Source of the DNA: Stomorhina lunata
Taxonomy: Eukaryota; Arthropoda; Insecta; Diptera; Rhiniidae
Length of the DNA: 64,000 nt
Reading direction: 5' to 3'
Assembly: GCA_933228675.1 (NCBI GenBank)
Contig: OW121740.1
Location: 161,148,806-161,212,805, forward strand
The notes under the pieces were generated by a model. It worked only from the letters and a program-made list of their open reading frames with translations, did not search any database and was not told the DNA's origin. Of the stretch, positions 37,086 through 48,545 are shown one piece after another. Position numbers and translations under genes: made by a program. The first letter of the stretch is position 1. The number at the start of each line of letters is the position of its first letter.

Positions 37086-37499
37086 GGAACATTTTATTTA
37101 TAATTTTATCCTCTTCATAGTAATTATTTTTTCCAAGAGAGGGTTACTAGCCCGTCGTCCTAACCCATTTTTATCGATCTTATGGGACAACTCTCGGTGC
37201 ATGTTAGCTCACTACATTAAGGGGTGTTAAACTAGTTCCCTGGGTGATACCACAAGGAGGTCAGTGGCCGCAGTTGAGATCAAGGATGACCCAGATAAGT
37301 TGGACTTACCAAGTTAAGACCTCCCCTACATAATCAAAATTGGCTCATGATGGTATTTTTTCATTACGGTGAGTTAGTTTTCTAATTTTTTTTACAGAAG
37401 GAAATATTTAAGTTTAAGTGTAATCGATTTTGTTTTTTTTTGGGCTTTTTGAAGGACACTAGGACAGTTTCAATTAATACCAACAATTTGTAAAAATGT
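37086..37499. other. Less AT-rich island of unknown nature
   Basis: About 37140-37330 is clearly more GC-rich than its surroundings (GGTTACTAGCCCGTCGTCC, GGGTGATACCACAAGGAGG) with no open frame. It may be untranslated sequence of the neighbouring retroelement or a SINE. I cannot identify it. Confidence 0.4.
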
Positions 37500-37781
37500 T
37501 GCTTTTAAATCAAAGCTACCAAGATGATACGCCACAAATCAATGATGACGGTGTTATATGTCCACTACCAAACCAAAATGATGAAGAATTGTAATAACTT
37601 GATTGAAAATTTTAAAGCTGCGGGTACCAATGGTTTACAAGCAGAGGCTTATGTCGCAGCTTAAAGGAAAGATATGGTTAAAAGAACGAATATGCTCTTT
37701 GGCCAGTGTGAAAGGCTTAAGCCAATGTGAAAGGCTAAAGTTAACGAAATAATTGGGACCTACCAATGTGGCTTTAGACCA
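37500..37781 (+). pseudogene. Non-LTR reverse transcriptase fragment, decayed
   Basis: Two recognisable pieces are linked by disrupted frames. From about 37595, NLIENFKAAGTNGLQAEAY matches the KNNKAAGxDGLPAE block at the start of the RT domain. At 37740-37781, VNEIIGTYQCGFRP matches the IIxxYQCGFRPGRST block of endonuclease-type non-LTR elements. Stops lie between them (TAA at 37592, TAA at 37661, TGA at 37728). The copy is cut off right after the CGFRP motif by the next insertion. Confidence 0.75.
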
Positions 37782-38035
37782 GGGCCCTATTTCACTAAGT
37801 TACAAGTCTACAATTACAAGTGTTTTTGCCTGTAAAGTTTTGAACTTGTAAAAAAAATTAGTTTCATTAAAATACAATTACAAGTTTGTAGCTACAAGTG
37901 ATTTTTACAATTCACAATTTTACAAGCCATACTTCTACAAGTGGTTTTGTTTCACAAATCTAAATTTGTACTTGTACACTTGTAAAATTGTAGAAAAAAA
38001 GCATAGGGTCGACTAAGACTCTCAAAAAAATTTTT
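37782..38035. repeat. Small MITE-like insertion
   Basis: Abruptly interrupts the RT fragment. It starts GGGCCCTATTTCACTAAG and ends GCATAGGGTC, so the ends share a weak inverted GNCCCTAT. The inside is full of TACAAGT/ACTTGTA motifs on both strands. There is no coding sequence. Confidence 0.45.
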
Positions 38036-38154
38036 ACAAGTTATAAATGAATGACAAATTGAGTTCAAATTTGGTATTTAACTATCTTTTAATGAAAATT
38101 AGTTAAAATTGATACAAAATCAAATCAATATTAATGACCATTTATTCATTTTGT

Positions 38155-38320
38155 TTGATTACAAGGTTTACATGGGGGTCCAGCCAGATGGACGGACGGA
38201 CTGACATCGACTCAGGAATGAATTCTAAGTCCATTGGTGTACTAAAGGTGGTCTAAGACCAATATTTCTATGCGTTACATACATCAGCCCAAACTTACCT
38301 ATAGCGGTGAAGGATATGAA
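38155..38320 (-). mobile_element. DINE/INE-1-like element, copy 6 (5' end fragment)
   Basis: Reverse orientation, only the 5' ~165 bp. It contains TTTACATGGGGGTCCAGCC, the GGACGGACGGACTGACATCG core, TGCGTTACATACATCAGC and a TATAGCGGTGAAGG end. Confidence 0.75.
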
Positions 38321-38854
38321 AATATAATCATGTATACAGAACAAGGGAAATCAATGATGTCATTGACTCAAGGATACCTCAAAAAACATATCTTCCCTTT
38401 TCTTTATAATTTTCTCAAATGTGGATAATAGTGTAGACAACAAAATATGAAAACCAAAAAAATTAACCCATAGTGGATCGGAAAACAAAAAACTTTTTCT
38501 AAAATAATTCATATTTCAGTACAAATTTTAAATTTGAATACAAGATTAAATTTTTTAATTAAAGGACATGAAACTACAGGACATATGCTAAAACACGAGT
38601 CTAATAATGAAAATCTGATAACCGTATCAAAAGTTATATGCATATAAAGTGGGTATATTTCGGAAAAAAAACGAACTTTGAATCGCCATAAAATCTGAAC
38701 CAAAGCGAAATTAAAAATTTTGAAGAAGTTTAAAAATTGCCTAGGCTAGGAGAATGTATATAATTTCATGAAAATCGTAGATGGTGTGGTTCAGTACGAG
38801 TTCAAAAATGTTTTATTTCACTCCATATATTTATCAAATATTTTATTTTATTAT
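38321..38854. other. AT-rich spacer
   Basis: The 64-codon minus frame at 38509-38703 has no motif. Nothing supported. Confidence 0.5.
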
Positions 38855-38901
38855 AATTGTAGAAATTGTAATTGTAGAAATTGTAATTGTAGAAATTGTA
38901 G
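38855..38901. repeat. 15-bp short tandem repeat, 3 units
   Basis: ATTGTAGAAATTGTA is repeated three times. The two overlapping small frames here (NCRNCNCRN and EIVIVEIV patterns) are its translation. Confidence 0.85.
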
Positions 38902-38934
38902 TTTACAAGTCCAAGTCCAGGCTAGGACAATACT

Positions 38935-39050
38935 CCAGAAAAAAATTCTTAAAAGATCTCGTGGGAACTCATAGAACAGGACGTCCTAAACTTTGATAGA
39001 AAGACCAATTAGAAAAGAATCTTCCAAAGCTTATATGACGAAATTAGAGA
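38935..39050 (+). pseudogene. Non-LTR retrotransposon fragment (C-terminal end), second copy
   Basis: Reads GTHRTGRPKL, then two stops, then KDQLEKNLPKL. This is the same conserved GRPKLRWKDQ block as at 36940-37085 but from a different element copy and on the plus strand. The Arg-Trp codons have become stops. Confidence 0.55.
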
Positions 39051-39344
39051 ATATACTCACAAGAATATTACTTCAGTTTACCGTGACCAATCGAACGTTT
39101 AAGTACAAAACAGTTTTAGCTTAAGCCAAGATAGGCTGCCCATACGAAGAATTTTTGTAATTTTTGTATACATCACGATCATTAATAAAACTCAGAAAAA
39201 TAAGAATAGGAAGTATTCAGTTGAGATTTGAATGTTAACAAAGTTGGTTAATGCCGCTTTGTTAAAAAAGGCAAAAACTATTAATTTGGTAAACACTGTT
39301 TGAAGCAAATGTAACCGAATTGGGAATATTTTTCAAAAGAGAAA
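39051..39344. other. AT-rich spacer
   Basis: No feature recognised. Confidence 0.45.
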
Positions 39345-39692
39345 TATACAGGCATGTCACGAATTCCGTTCGGAATTGAAACCATTCCGTAGTTGAATTC
39401 CGATCGAAATGGTTTTAGGTTCTATAGATTCCGAAAAATTTTAAATGTCCAAAATCGGTACAAAATAAGATGTTTTCAATTGAAATTTTCAACTTTATCT
39501 TTGTTTTAACAAAAAACACTGATTAATTGAGGAAATTGTTCAAATATTGAATAAACAACTAAAAACATATGAATTCAATTCCACTTTGAAAATAGAAAGT
39601 GGTTTCATTCCGAAAAATTGTTTCGATTTAATTTTTCAATAGAAGCAAAGTGCGGAATTCATTCCACTTCCGAACGGAATTGAGTTCTGTGA
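39345..39692. mobile_element. Small inverted-repeat (MITE-like) element
   Basis: The left end CACGAATTCCGTTCGGAATT is mirrored near the right end by TTCCGAACGGAATTGAG, followed by a CTGTGATATGGC outer piece corresponding to GGCATGTCACG. GAATTCCG/CGGAATTC motifs recur inside on both strands. No coding sequence; family not identified. Confidence 0.55.
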
Positions 39693-39714
39693 TATGGCTG
39701 ATACACTAAAAACT

Positions 39715-40015
39715 AAAAAAATTAAAAATTTTTCTGTATAAATATTTTTTAGATAAAAATAATTTTCTATAGAAAAATTTTCGATTAAAACATGTTTTAT
39801 GGAAAGATTTTTAATGAAAATATTTTTCTATGGAAATTTTTTTTAATAAAAACTATTTTTATAGAAAATTTTTCGATTAAAATATTTTCTATAAAAATAT
39901 TTTTATAAAAAAAATAATTAATTAAATAAAAAAAATTTTTCTATAAAAAAATTTTCGATAAAAAAATATTTCTACGGAAAAATCTTCGATAAAAATATTT
40001 TTCTACAGAAAGTCA
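39715..40015 (+). repeat. Satellite C-like remnant, strongly diverged
   Basis: About ten units with TTTTCTATAGAAAA-like boxes mutated to TTTTTATGGAAA, TTCTACAGAAA and similar. The 28-bp spacing is only partly kept. Confidence 0.7.
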
Positions 40016-40496
40016 AGTTATCAAGCTATTACGAGCTGTATTCATAGTTTACATGCCGTATTTCCATGTTAGTAGGTAGTACATGACCTAGTCGGTTTAT
40101 GAAAAGCTTAATAACTTTTATAGTTTAATTAGAAAATAAATTCTCTTGTTATATTGATATAAACTTTCATATAAGAATAAGCAAAAAAAAAACTACTAAA
40201 GTCGAAAAAGTCTACAAATTTTGTTTTGTTTAGATAACAAACTCTTTTGATTAAATCTTTTTTTTCTTTTGCGCAATCTGTTTTCTTTTATTGGCTGAGC
40301 TATGGGTCGATAAGTTGATGAACCGTGGTAAAATTGTTTTTTTGCGTATAACTCTTAAACTTAGAATTATTTCTGAAATTTTTTTGAAATGATGTGTCAT
40401 GTACTCAATTGGGCCTATAACCCACGCTAGGTCGTTCCCCATGTTTTTTTTTAGTGTAGCCGAGTGTGATTAATTTATAACCATAAAAATTTGTAA
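40016..40496. other. Unassigned DNA
   Basis: About 40290-40440 is slightly less AT-rich (GGGCCTATAACCCACGCTAG). The 63-codon minus frame at 40251-40442 has no motif. Confidence 0.45.
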
Positions 40497-40771
40497 AACA
40501 AGTCAGAAAGTGCTATAGTCGGTCAAGCCCTACCATACGATACCCTTCACCACTAAGGTCAAAGTTAAATTATCTTTAGAATTGCGACCTATACTTTGAT
40601 TACATGGTTTACATAGGGGTCCAGCCAGCCGTCCAGACGGACGGACGGACTGACATCGCTAAATCGACTCAAAAAGTGATTCTATGCCTATTGGTATACT
40701 AATTATAACGTTACATACATCAGCACAAACTTATAATACCCTTTCCACCTATGATGGTGAAGGGTATAAAT
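40497..40771 (-). mobile_element. DINE/INE-1-like element, copy 7 (internal deletion)
   Basis: Both ends are present in reverse orientation (CAAGTCAGAAAGTGCTATAG and CACCTATGATGGTGAAGG). The middle ~500 bp is gone: the sequence jumps from the GGTCAAAG block to TTATCTTTAGAATTGCGACC. Confidence 0.8.
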
Positions 40772-40814
40772 TCATTTATGATATGAACCTAAGCCTTACT
40801 TGAACTCACATTCA

Positions 40815-40893
40815 TTATTTGGGTATTAAATATTCGAACTTTTTAAATTAAATTAATTGAAAAATTAGGATTTATCAGGCTTGAGTTCATTTT
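40815..40893 (+). repeat. Arm fragment of the ribozyme-bearing element
   Basis: Carries ATTCGAACTTTTTAAATT, GAAAAATTAGGATTTATCAG and CTTGAGTTCATTTTT, the same outer arm as at 63188 and 63654. It is cut at the T-run where DINE-like copy 8 begins. Confidence 0.8.
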
Positions 40894-41302
40894 TATACCC
40901 TTCACGGGTATTATAAGTTTGTGCTGATGTTTGTAACACATAGAAATATTTGTCTTTTGAAATATTTGTCTTAGACCCACCTTTTAGTATACCAATAGGC
41001 TTGGAATCACTGAGTCTGAGTCAATTTAGCGATGTCCGTCCGTCTGGCTGGTTGGCTGGACCCCCATGTAAACCTTGTAATCAAACTACAGGTCGCAGTT
41101 CTAAAGATAATTTGATGAAATATGGCACAGATCATTTTTTTGATAATTAGACCATGGCTATTGAAATTCGTCAAAATCGGTCCATTATCAATGGTACCTC
41201 CCATAAGTCACATTTCCCGGAATTGATATATTGGCCACAAATATCAATATTTTCTCATGAAATTTATTTCTATTTTTTGCACACATAATTTTTGTAAAAA
41301 CT
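40891..41302 (+). mobile_element. DINE/INE-1-like element, copy 8 (3'-truncated)
   Basis: Starts TATACCCTTCACGGGTATTA (the CACCATAGGTGG part is deleted) and runs through the core GTCCGTCCGTCTGGCTGG. It ends near TGCACACATAATTTTTGTAA without the 3' block. It abuts the arm fragment at a T-run. Confidence 0.8.
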
Positions 41303-42194
41303 AAACTTAGTTTTTCTAGTTGTTATCCTTTCCATTTTAGGAAACGATACACTTCCAAGCTAATCTCTTGTACTTATACTCTGACATTTACCAAATTTTC
41401 CCTTGTGGGTGGAATGTGTCTAGAAGCCAACAAGAAATGATATCATTGATTGATGATATTGCCATTTCTTGAAAACATACAATTTAACCTAAAAACAAGA
41501 CAAGTAGAAGAAAATAAAATAGAAAAGAAAAGAACCTAAATTTGTGCAACGCAAATGATTTCTTTAGCTTTGACATTGACACAACGATTGACACGTCAAA
41601 GATGTTTCTTTTCGATTGTTTGTAAAAAATTTCCGCTTAATGTCCTAACAAAGCTCGTTATTTTTATTTTTTTGCTAAATATTTTAGATTTCCTTATTTT
41701 CTTAGTGGATTTTTCCTTAAACATGTGATTAGTCCATTTTCTGAAGGGGTGATTGTGTCTTGTTGTGATTTTAAGTTTAAAATCATGTCACAAATGACAT
41801 TTGTTAGAGTTTAATATCTTTTTGGATTTGCTTTGTGATTTCCTTCATAGAAAATGAATGACAAATACGTTTCTAGTCAAGTGGAATGATTACAATGATA
41901 TGGGGATTTATAGAAGTTAGAAAAACAATTTTGGATGTTTTTCTATTTTTAAAGTATAAATCGACAGTTGGTTTAGATTAAAAGGGGTGGTCACAATTTA
42001 AGCTTAAATATATGTTTAAAATTTATTTTTCCGTCACGACTAAAAATGTAAAAGTGTTGCTACTTTTTTTTGCATTTTCTGATTGAAAGCCAGGCGAATT
42101 TAATGAGAAATGTGTCAGAGAAATTGTAATTGTATGTCAAATATGTAAAACAAAAAATTAAAAAAATTTATTTTTAAACATTGATATTTTATAT
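41303..42194. other. Apparently unique AT-rich DNA
   Basis: Less repetitive than most of the window, with no open frame of note. Confidence 0.5.
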
Positions 42195-42775
42195 TTTTCT
42201 AAAAAAAAAAGTGAAGACTGAACTATATTCTATAGAAAAAAGTGAAGACTGAACTATTTTCTATAGAAAAAGGTGAAGACTGAACTATTTTCTATAGAAA
42301 AAAGTGAAGACTGAACTATTTTCTATAGAAAAAAGTGAAGACTGAACTATTTTCTATAGAAAAAAGTGAAGATTGAACTATTTTCTATAGAAAAAAGTGA
42401 AGACTGAACTATTTTCTATAGAAAAAAGTGAAGACTGAACTATTTTCTATAGAAAAAAGTGAAGACTGAACTATTTTCTATAGAAAAAAGTGAAGACTGA
42501 ACTATTTTCTATTTTCAGTCTTCACTCTTTTCTATAGAAAATAGTTCAGTCTTCATTCTTTTCTATAGAAAATAGTTCAGTCTTTACTTGCTTCTATAGA
42601 AAATAGTGAATACTATAGAAAATTGTTCAGTCGTCACTTTTGTCAATAGAAAATAGTTCAGTCTTCACTTTTTTCTATAGAAAACAGTTCAGTCTTCACT
42701 TGTCTCTATAGAAAATAGTGAATACTGAACTATTTTCTACAGAAAATAGTTCAGTCTTCACTTTTTTCTATAGAT
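42195..42775. repeat. 31-bp satellite B, array that folds back on itself (~18 units)
   Basis: The monomer is TTTTCTATAGAAAA (14 bp) plus AAGTGAAGACTGAACTA (17 bp). The left half (42195 to about 42510) is forward. From about 42511 the plus strand reads CAGTCTTCACT, so the right half is inverted. Further flips occur near 42600-42612 and 42715-42740. Same box and period as satellite A, but with an unrelated linker. Confidence 0.95.
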
Positions 42776-44615
42776 AAAAATGAAATATTATTTAGTAAAA
42801 ACAAATAATTAATATTTTGGCTTTAAGTGTTATAGTTTTTTTGTCCAAAAAAAATAAAGTTCTCAAATTGCGATTTTTGGACTTCTGGCATTTGGATCCC
42901 CTTTTAACAAAATTTGCAACATTTTAACTTTTAAATGAGTCGCAAGCCTATTCAGGTTTCAAACCACAACATTTTCCCCAAAATAAGAGGAAAACAAAGA
43001 AAAACACCAACCAAAGAAAAGAAAACATAAAGACCATTTGCTAGTTAAGAGCATTTTAATCCTTTTTTCCTTTTTATGTTAGTGTGTGCGTTTTTATGTA
43101 TGGGAATAAGTGGTAGTGTTTTTTTTTGTTGTTGTTGTTTTAAATCCATTAAAAGCCCATTTACCAAAATTTAAAAGTGAAAAACCCTGCCGTTATCCTG
43201 TTATAACAAACTTTATTTATGTTGTTTTTCAGCTTTATTGAAGTTTGTGGTAGTTGTTATTTTAAGACAGGTTTTCTTGCCAAGTTTTTTGATGGAATCT
43301 TAAAAAAACATCAAAAATTTTCTTTTGTGAAAATTTATTTGTTTAACGGCTTTTTTTTTTGGACGATTTTATTTTAAAGTCAAAACATGTTGCCAGCAAA
43401 ACATCAACAACAAGAACATGTATTTAAGTATCAACAACAAAAAAAGGTAAGTAAGTTTTATTGCTATTGTTGTAAGATAAAAACACTAAATAAAATAAAA
43501 TAACAAGTAGCCGCCGCCATTGCAAATAAATTTATACTCTAAAGTAATGCCTCCTGTTGTAAACACGCCGTAAATGAATGAAATGAAATGGAAACAGAAA
43601 AAGGTGGTAGATTTACGATGTCAAGAATTAAAGGAGTTACTTTTTTTTAAGTCGGAAACCCAAGAATATTATTCATCTCCGCGGCTATGTTAACACTTAA
43701 ATTGTTGCTCGCTCTCTTAAGCTTCGAAAATCCACACTTTATTGCCAAAAGGTGATGCTTTAAGTATTAAGCGGTTTTTGGTGTCATGTTGCTTTTCATA
43801 CATTTACACTTCTGTTTAAGAATTTTATTTTATTTATTTACTTTTTACAAGTGGCGTGTGCAATTTTTGCGTAAATTTTATTTTTATTTATGTATTTACT
43901 TGTTCATGTATTGTTTAACTCCTGCCACACAGATACGAAATTACCTATTAACATCTGTGAACGTGTGTGTAAAATTAAAAAGGCCTTTAAACACCTCATA
44001 TAAGTCTTATTTGTATGTATATGTAGGTATTGAATTGCTTTAATCTTTATATTGAAATACTTTAAAATGTGAACGTTGACCTCACTTCGTATAATATAAT
44101 AATGCATATAAAATTTGGGAAATTGTAAAAAGAAAATAATCGATTGTAAAACAGAAGAAAAATATTATTATCCATTAAATTGTTTAACATCGTGAAAACA
44201 TCGTTGTTAATTGCTTTAAACGTACATAAATAAAAACTGTAAAAAAAAGTTCCATGAAATAATAAATTTTTTTAAAATTGTATTTTCTTATTTAAAACTT
44301 TATTATTTCGATAAGTTAAAGTTTGCTTTCTATTGCTTTGCTTTAATGAGGAATAAAAATTGACACCTATTTTAGAAGTATATAACTTTTTTTTTAAATA
44401 GAAATCAACCAAATAAATGAATATTGTTTTCATTCATCAGAATGTTCTTGCATAGACAAAGCACATCCAAAATCTTCATGTCAGTCAAGGGATATCTCGC
44501 AATGTTAACCTTTGGAGTAGTATATTATGTAAAGTTTTTTCTATTCATACTTAAAATGCCATAAGTGCTGACTCGATAGGTGATGGCTCTGAACTTTAGA
44601 GCCATCACCCAAACC
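42776..44615. other. Apparently unique AT-rich DNA
   Basis: Contains GTT and CAA triplet-rich stretches and the candidate exon at 43387-43446. The frames at 43786 and 43904 overlap on opposite strands without motifs. Confidence 0.5.
43387..43446 (+). other. Candidate first coding exon with splice donor
   Basis: ATG in a fly-like context (TCAAAACATG) opens 20 codons with a Gln-rich composition (MLPAKHQQQEHVFKYQQQKK). These are followed directly by GTAAGTAAG at 43447, an excellent 5' splice site. No matching downstream exon is seen in the window, which could simply mean a long intron. CAA-rich low-complexity DNA can produce this by chance, so the call is tentative. Confidence 0.22.
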
Positions 44616-46690
44616 AAAAATTTTTCTTCTAAAAATTTTTATATCAAAAATTTTTTTATTTATTATTTTTATACCGAAAAATTTTCTATAATTTTTTGAA
44701 AAAAATTGTTTACCGAAAATTTTTCTATAAGAAATTCTTTTACCGAAAGATTTTCTATCAAAAATTTTTATAACAGTTTCTTTAAAAAAATGTTAAATAA
44801 AAAAACTCTTATACCAAAAAAATGTATATAAAAATTTTTGTACCGAGAAATTGACTTAAAAAAAAATTATATAGCAAAAAAAAAATTTCATTAAATATGA
44901 TTTATTAAAAATTTTGTACCGAAAAATTTTTTATTAAAAATTTTGTACCGAAAAATTTTATATAAAAAATTCTTAAGCCGAAAAATTTTCAATAAACAAT
45001 TTTTAAACCGAAAACATGTATTTCTAAAAAAAATTAAACACCTAAAAATTTTTTTTAAATATTTTGATACCGAAAAATTTTATATAAAACGTTTTGATGA
45101 TGAAAATTTGTCTATAAAAAATTTATATAACGAAACAGTTTGTATAAAGAAATTTTATAAAAAAATTTTATATAAATTTTTTTTATACCCAAAATATTTC
45201 TATAGAAAATGTTTATACTGAAAAATTGCCTTAAAAAAATTGTTCATATAAAGATTTTTGTATCAAAAATATTTATACCGAAAAATTTTTATAAAATAAA
45301 CAGAAAACATTATAATAACAAATTTTTATACCAAAAAAATTTTCTATAAATTTTTTTAACTAAAAAATTTTCTATTAAAAAGATTTAAAAAAAATTATAC
45401 TGAAACAATTTTCTATAAAAAAAATTTATATCAAAAATTTTCTATAAAAAATTTTTTTACAAAATTTTCTATAAAAAAATTTTATAGCGAAAAATTTTCT
45501 AGAAGAAATTTTTATTCCAAAAAATTTTCTATAAAAAATTTCTATACCAAAAACTTTCCATAAACAATTCTTATACCGAAAAATTACCTATAAAAAATTT
45601 TTATAAAAAAATTTTTATAAAAAAATTTTAATATAAAAATTTCAATTTCTGTAGAAAGTTTTTTATATAAAAATTTCTATACAAAATTTTTCATATTAAA
45701 ATTTCTATAAAAAAGTTTTCATTTAAAATATTTTATATAAAAATTTCTATAGAAAATTTTTCATATAAAACCTTAAATTTCTATAGAAAGTTTTACATAT
45801 AAAAAATTCTAAAAAAAAATTTACTTGCAAATTTCCATAGAAAATTTTCATATAAAAATTTCTATACTAAATTTTTCATATAAAAATTTCTATAAAAATT
45901 TTCCATCTAAAAATTTCCATTAAAAATTGTTTATATAAAAATTTCTATGGAAATTTTTTATATAAAACTTTCAATTTCTGTAGAAAGTTTCACATATTAA
46001 AATATCTACAGAAAATTTTTCATCTAATAATTTCAATAGAAAATCTTTCATCTAAAATTTATATATAAAATGTTTCATCTATAAATATCTATAATCAAAT
46101 TTTCATTTAAAAATTTCTGAACAAAAATTTTCATATAAAAATTTATATAGAAAATTTTTCATATAAAAATTTCTACAGAAAATTTTTCTTATAAAAAGTT
46201 CTATAGAAAATTTATGTTAATTTTTTAGAAATTTTTTTATCTAAAAATTTCTATAAAAAATTGTTCTTATTAAAATTGCTATAGAAAACTCTTCATATAA
46301 AAATTTATTTAAAAAATTTTTCTTATAAAAATTTTTTTCCTATAAAAATTCTATAGCAAATTTTTCATCTTATATTTCTATCAAAAATTTTTCATATAAA
46401 AATTTTTAAGAATATTTTTGATATAAAAATTTCTTTACAAAATTTTTCATACAAAAATTTCTATACAAAATCTTTTTTATAAAAATTTCTATAAAAAATT
46501 TTTCTTAGAAAAATTTCCATAGAAAATTTTTCATACAAAAGTTACTATAGAAAATTTTTCTAATAAAAATTTCTTTAGGAAATTTTTTTAATAAACATTT
46601 AATTAGAAAATTTTTCATCTAAAAATTTTTTAAAAAAATTTAAAAAAAAATTTCTACAGATAATTTTTCGTATAAAAATGTTTATAAAAA
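44616..46690 (+). repeat. 28-bp satellite C, array 2 (diverged)
   Basis: The left part to about 45600 is a variant with ACCGAAAAATTTTCTATA-type units. The right part is the standard TTTCTATAGAAA plus TTTTTCATATAAAAA. High divergence and many indels mark it as an old edge. The 92-codon frame at 44943 is repeat translation. Confidence 0.92.
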
Positions 46691-47085
46691 AAAATTTATT
46701 GAAAAATTAGGTTTAATCAGGCTTGAGTTCATTTAACTTTCAAATTATTAATTTTGAAAATTTTTTTGATAAGTAATTGTGGAGAAAAACTGAAAAAATT
46801 ATTTTTGAACGCGGCTCAGTGGATTGCAATTTCTGTCCCGCCACAGGACGTCATCAGCACTTAGCGCCCTCGACCACAGTCGAGTTGTCAAATTGCAGAG
46901 ATAATCATCAATTTAACTCATTGAGTTTGATCGAACATCACTACGTTTAATTGATTGTGTTACTTTTCAAAAAAATTTCAAAAAAATTTTCAAAATTAAT
47001 AATTTGAAAGTTAAATGAACTCAAGCCTGATTAAACCTAATTTTTCAATCAATTCTAAAGTTCGAATAATAAATTCCCAAATAAA
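46691..47085. mobile_element. Ribozyme-bearing inverted-repeat element, copy b
   Basis: About 70-bp inner arms, AATTAGGTTTAATCAGGCTT on the left and AAGCCTGATTAAACCTAATT on the right, are continued on the right by AATTCTAAAGTTCGAATAAT and CCCAAATAA. They flank a markedly GC-richer body with the hammerhead-like motif and the perfect hairpin CTCGACCACAGTCGAG. The element sits in the middle of satellite C. No open frame; non-autonomous. Confidence 0.8.
46814..46865 (-). ncRNA. Hammerhead ribozyme-like motif (minus strand)
   Basis: Minus strand, 5' to 3'. Stem I strand is GCTAAGTG, followed by the core CTGATGA. Stem II is GTCC/GGAC with a short loop, then GAAA. A short stem III (ATTGCAAT) ends with T16.1, then C17, then the stem I partner CACTGAGC. 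All catalytic-core positions fit. Weak point: the closing pair of stem II would be C-A instead of the usual G-C, and stem I has one mismatch. Cleavage would fall after the C before CACTGAGC. Confidence 0.6.
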
Positions 47086-47089
47086 GAAA

Positions 47090-48545
47090 AATATTTATAT
47101 AAAAATTTCTATCGAAAATTTTTCATAAAAAAATTTCTAGAGACAATTTTTCATATAAAAATTTCTACAGAAAACGTTAACCCATTTAAAAATTTTTTTA
47201 AAAAATTGTATACCGAAAAATTTTTTATAAAATATATTTATAATATAGTAACATTAATTTTTTATTAATTTTTTTATAAAAAATATTCTATAAAAATTTC
47301 TACATCGAAAAATTTTCTATAAAAAATTTTAATATCAAAAATTTTCTATAAAAATTTTTATACCAAAAATTTTTATAAAAACTTTTCTATAAAAAATTTT
47401 ATAGCGAAAAATTTTCTATAAAAAATATTTATACCAAAAAATTTTTCATAAACAATTTTTATACCAAAAATTTTGCATAAACAATTTTTATACAGAAAAA
47501 TTTTTATAAACAAATTTTCACATAAAAATTTCAATTTCTATAAAAAGTTTCTCATACAAAAATTTCTATACAAAATTTTTCATATTAAAATTTTTCTAAA
47601 ATATTTTTCATCTAAAAATTTTTCTAAAATATTTTTCATCTAAAAATTTCTACAAAAAAATTTTTTATATAAAAATTTTTATATAAATTTATTAAATTTA
47701 TTTTAATTTCTATAGAAAGTTTTACATATAAAAATATCAACAGAAAATTCATTCTTCTAGAAAAAATGTTCCTTTAAAAATTTCTATGGACAATTTTTCA
47801 TATTAAAATTTCTATAAACATTTTTTTATGAAAAAATTTCTATAGAATATGTTTAATATAAAAATTTTAATTTTTTTAAGGAAGTTTATATAAACATTTT
47901 AAGAAAATTTGTCATCTTAAAATTTTTATAAAAAAAATTTTCATATAAAAATTTCTATACAAAATTTTTCTTATAAAAATTTCTACTGAAAATTTTTCAT
48001 ATTAAAATTTCTATAGACATTTTTCTAATAAAATTTCTTTAGAAAATTTTTCATATAAAAATGTCTATAAAATTTTTTCATCTAAAAATTTCTAAAGAAA
48101 ATCTTTCATCTAAAATTTCTATTTAAAATTTTTCATCTAAAAATTTCTTAAAAAATTTTTCAAAAAAATTTCTACAGATAATTTTTCAAAAAAAAAAAAA
48201 ATTTATAGAAAAATATTTCTATAAAAATTTCTATAGAAAATGTTTGATATAAAAATTTCTATCAAAAATGTTTCATAAAAAAAATTCTGTAGAAAATATT
48301 TCATATACAAATTTCTATAGAAAATATTTTATTTAAAAATTTATATAAAATTTGTCTATATAAAAATTTCTATAAAACATTCTTCTTATAAAAATTACTA
48401 AAGAAATTTTTTCAAAAAAAATTTTAAACCGAAAAATTTTGTATAAAAACATTTTATAACGAAAAGTTTTCTTTAAAAATATTTTTATACTAGAAATTTT
48501 CTATAAAAAATTTGAATACCGAAAAATTTTCTACAAAAAGGCTTT
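47090..48545 (+). repeat. 28-bp satellite C, array 3 (diverged)
   Basis: Continues the same satellite on the other side of the inserted element, again mixing ACCGAAAAATTTTCTATA-type and standard units. Confidence 0.92.

Noticed and set aside
37140..37330. Small structured RNA gene in the GC-richer island
   Set aside because: No recognisable snRNA, snoRNA or rRNA motif; adjacent RT fragments make retroelement sequence more likely.
44943..45221. 92-codon protein with repeated FYxKxF-type pattern, and similar frames at 50231-50467, 52728-53003, 55474-55668 and 58184-58369
   Set aside because: 28-bp satellite translated in frame; the apparent amino-acid repeats follow the DNA monomer.
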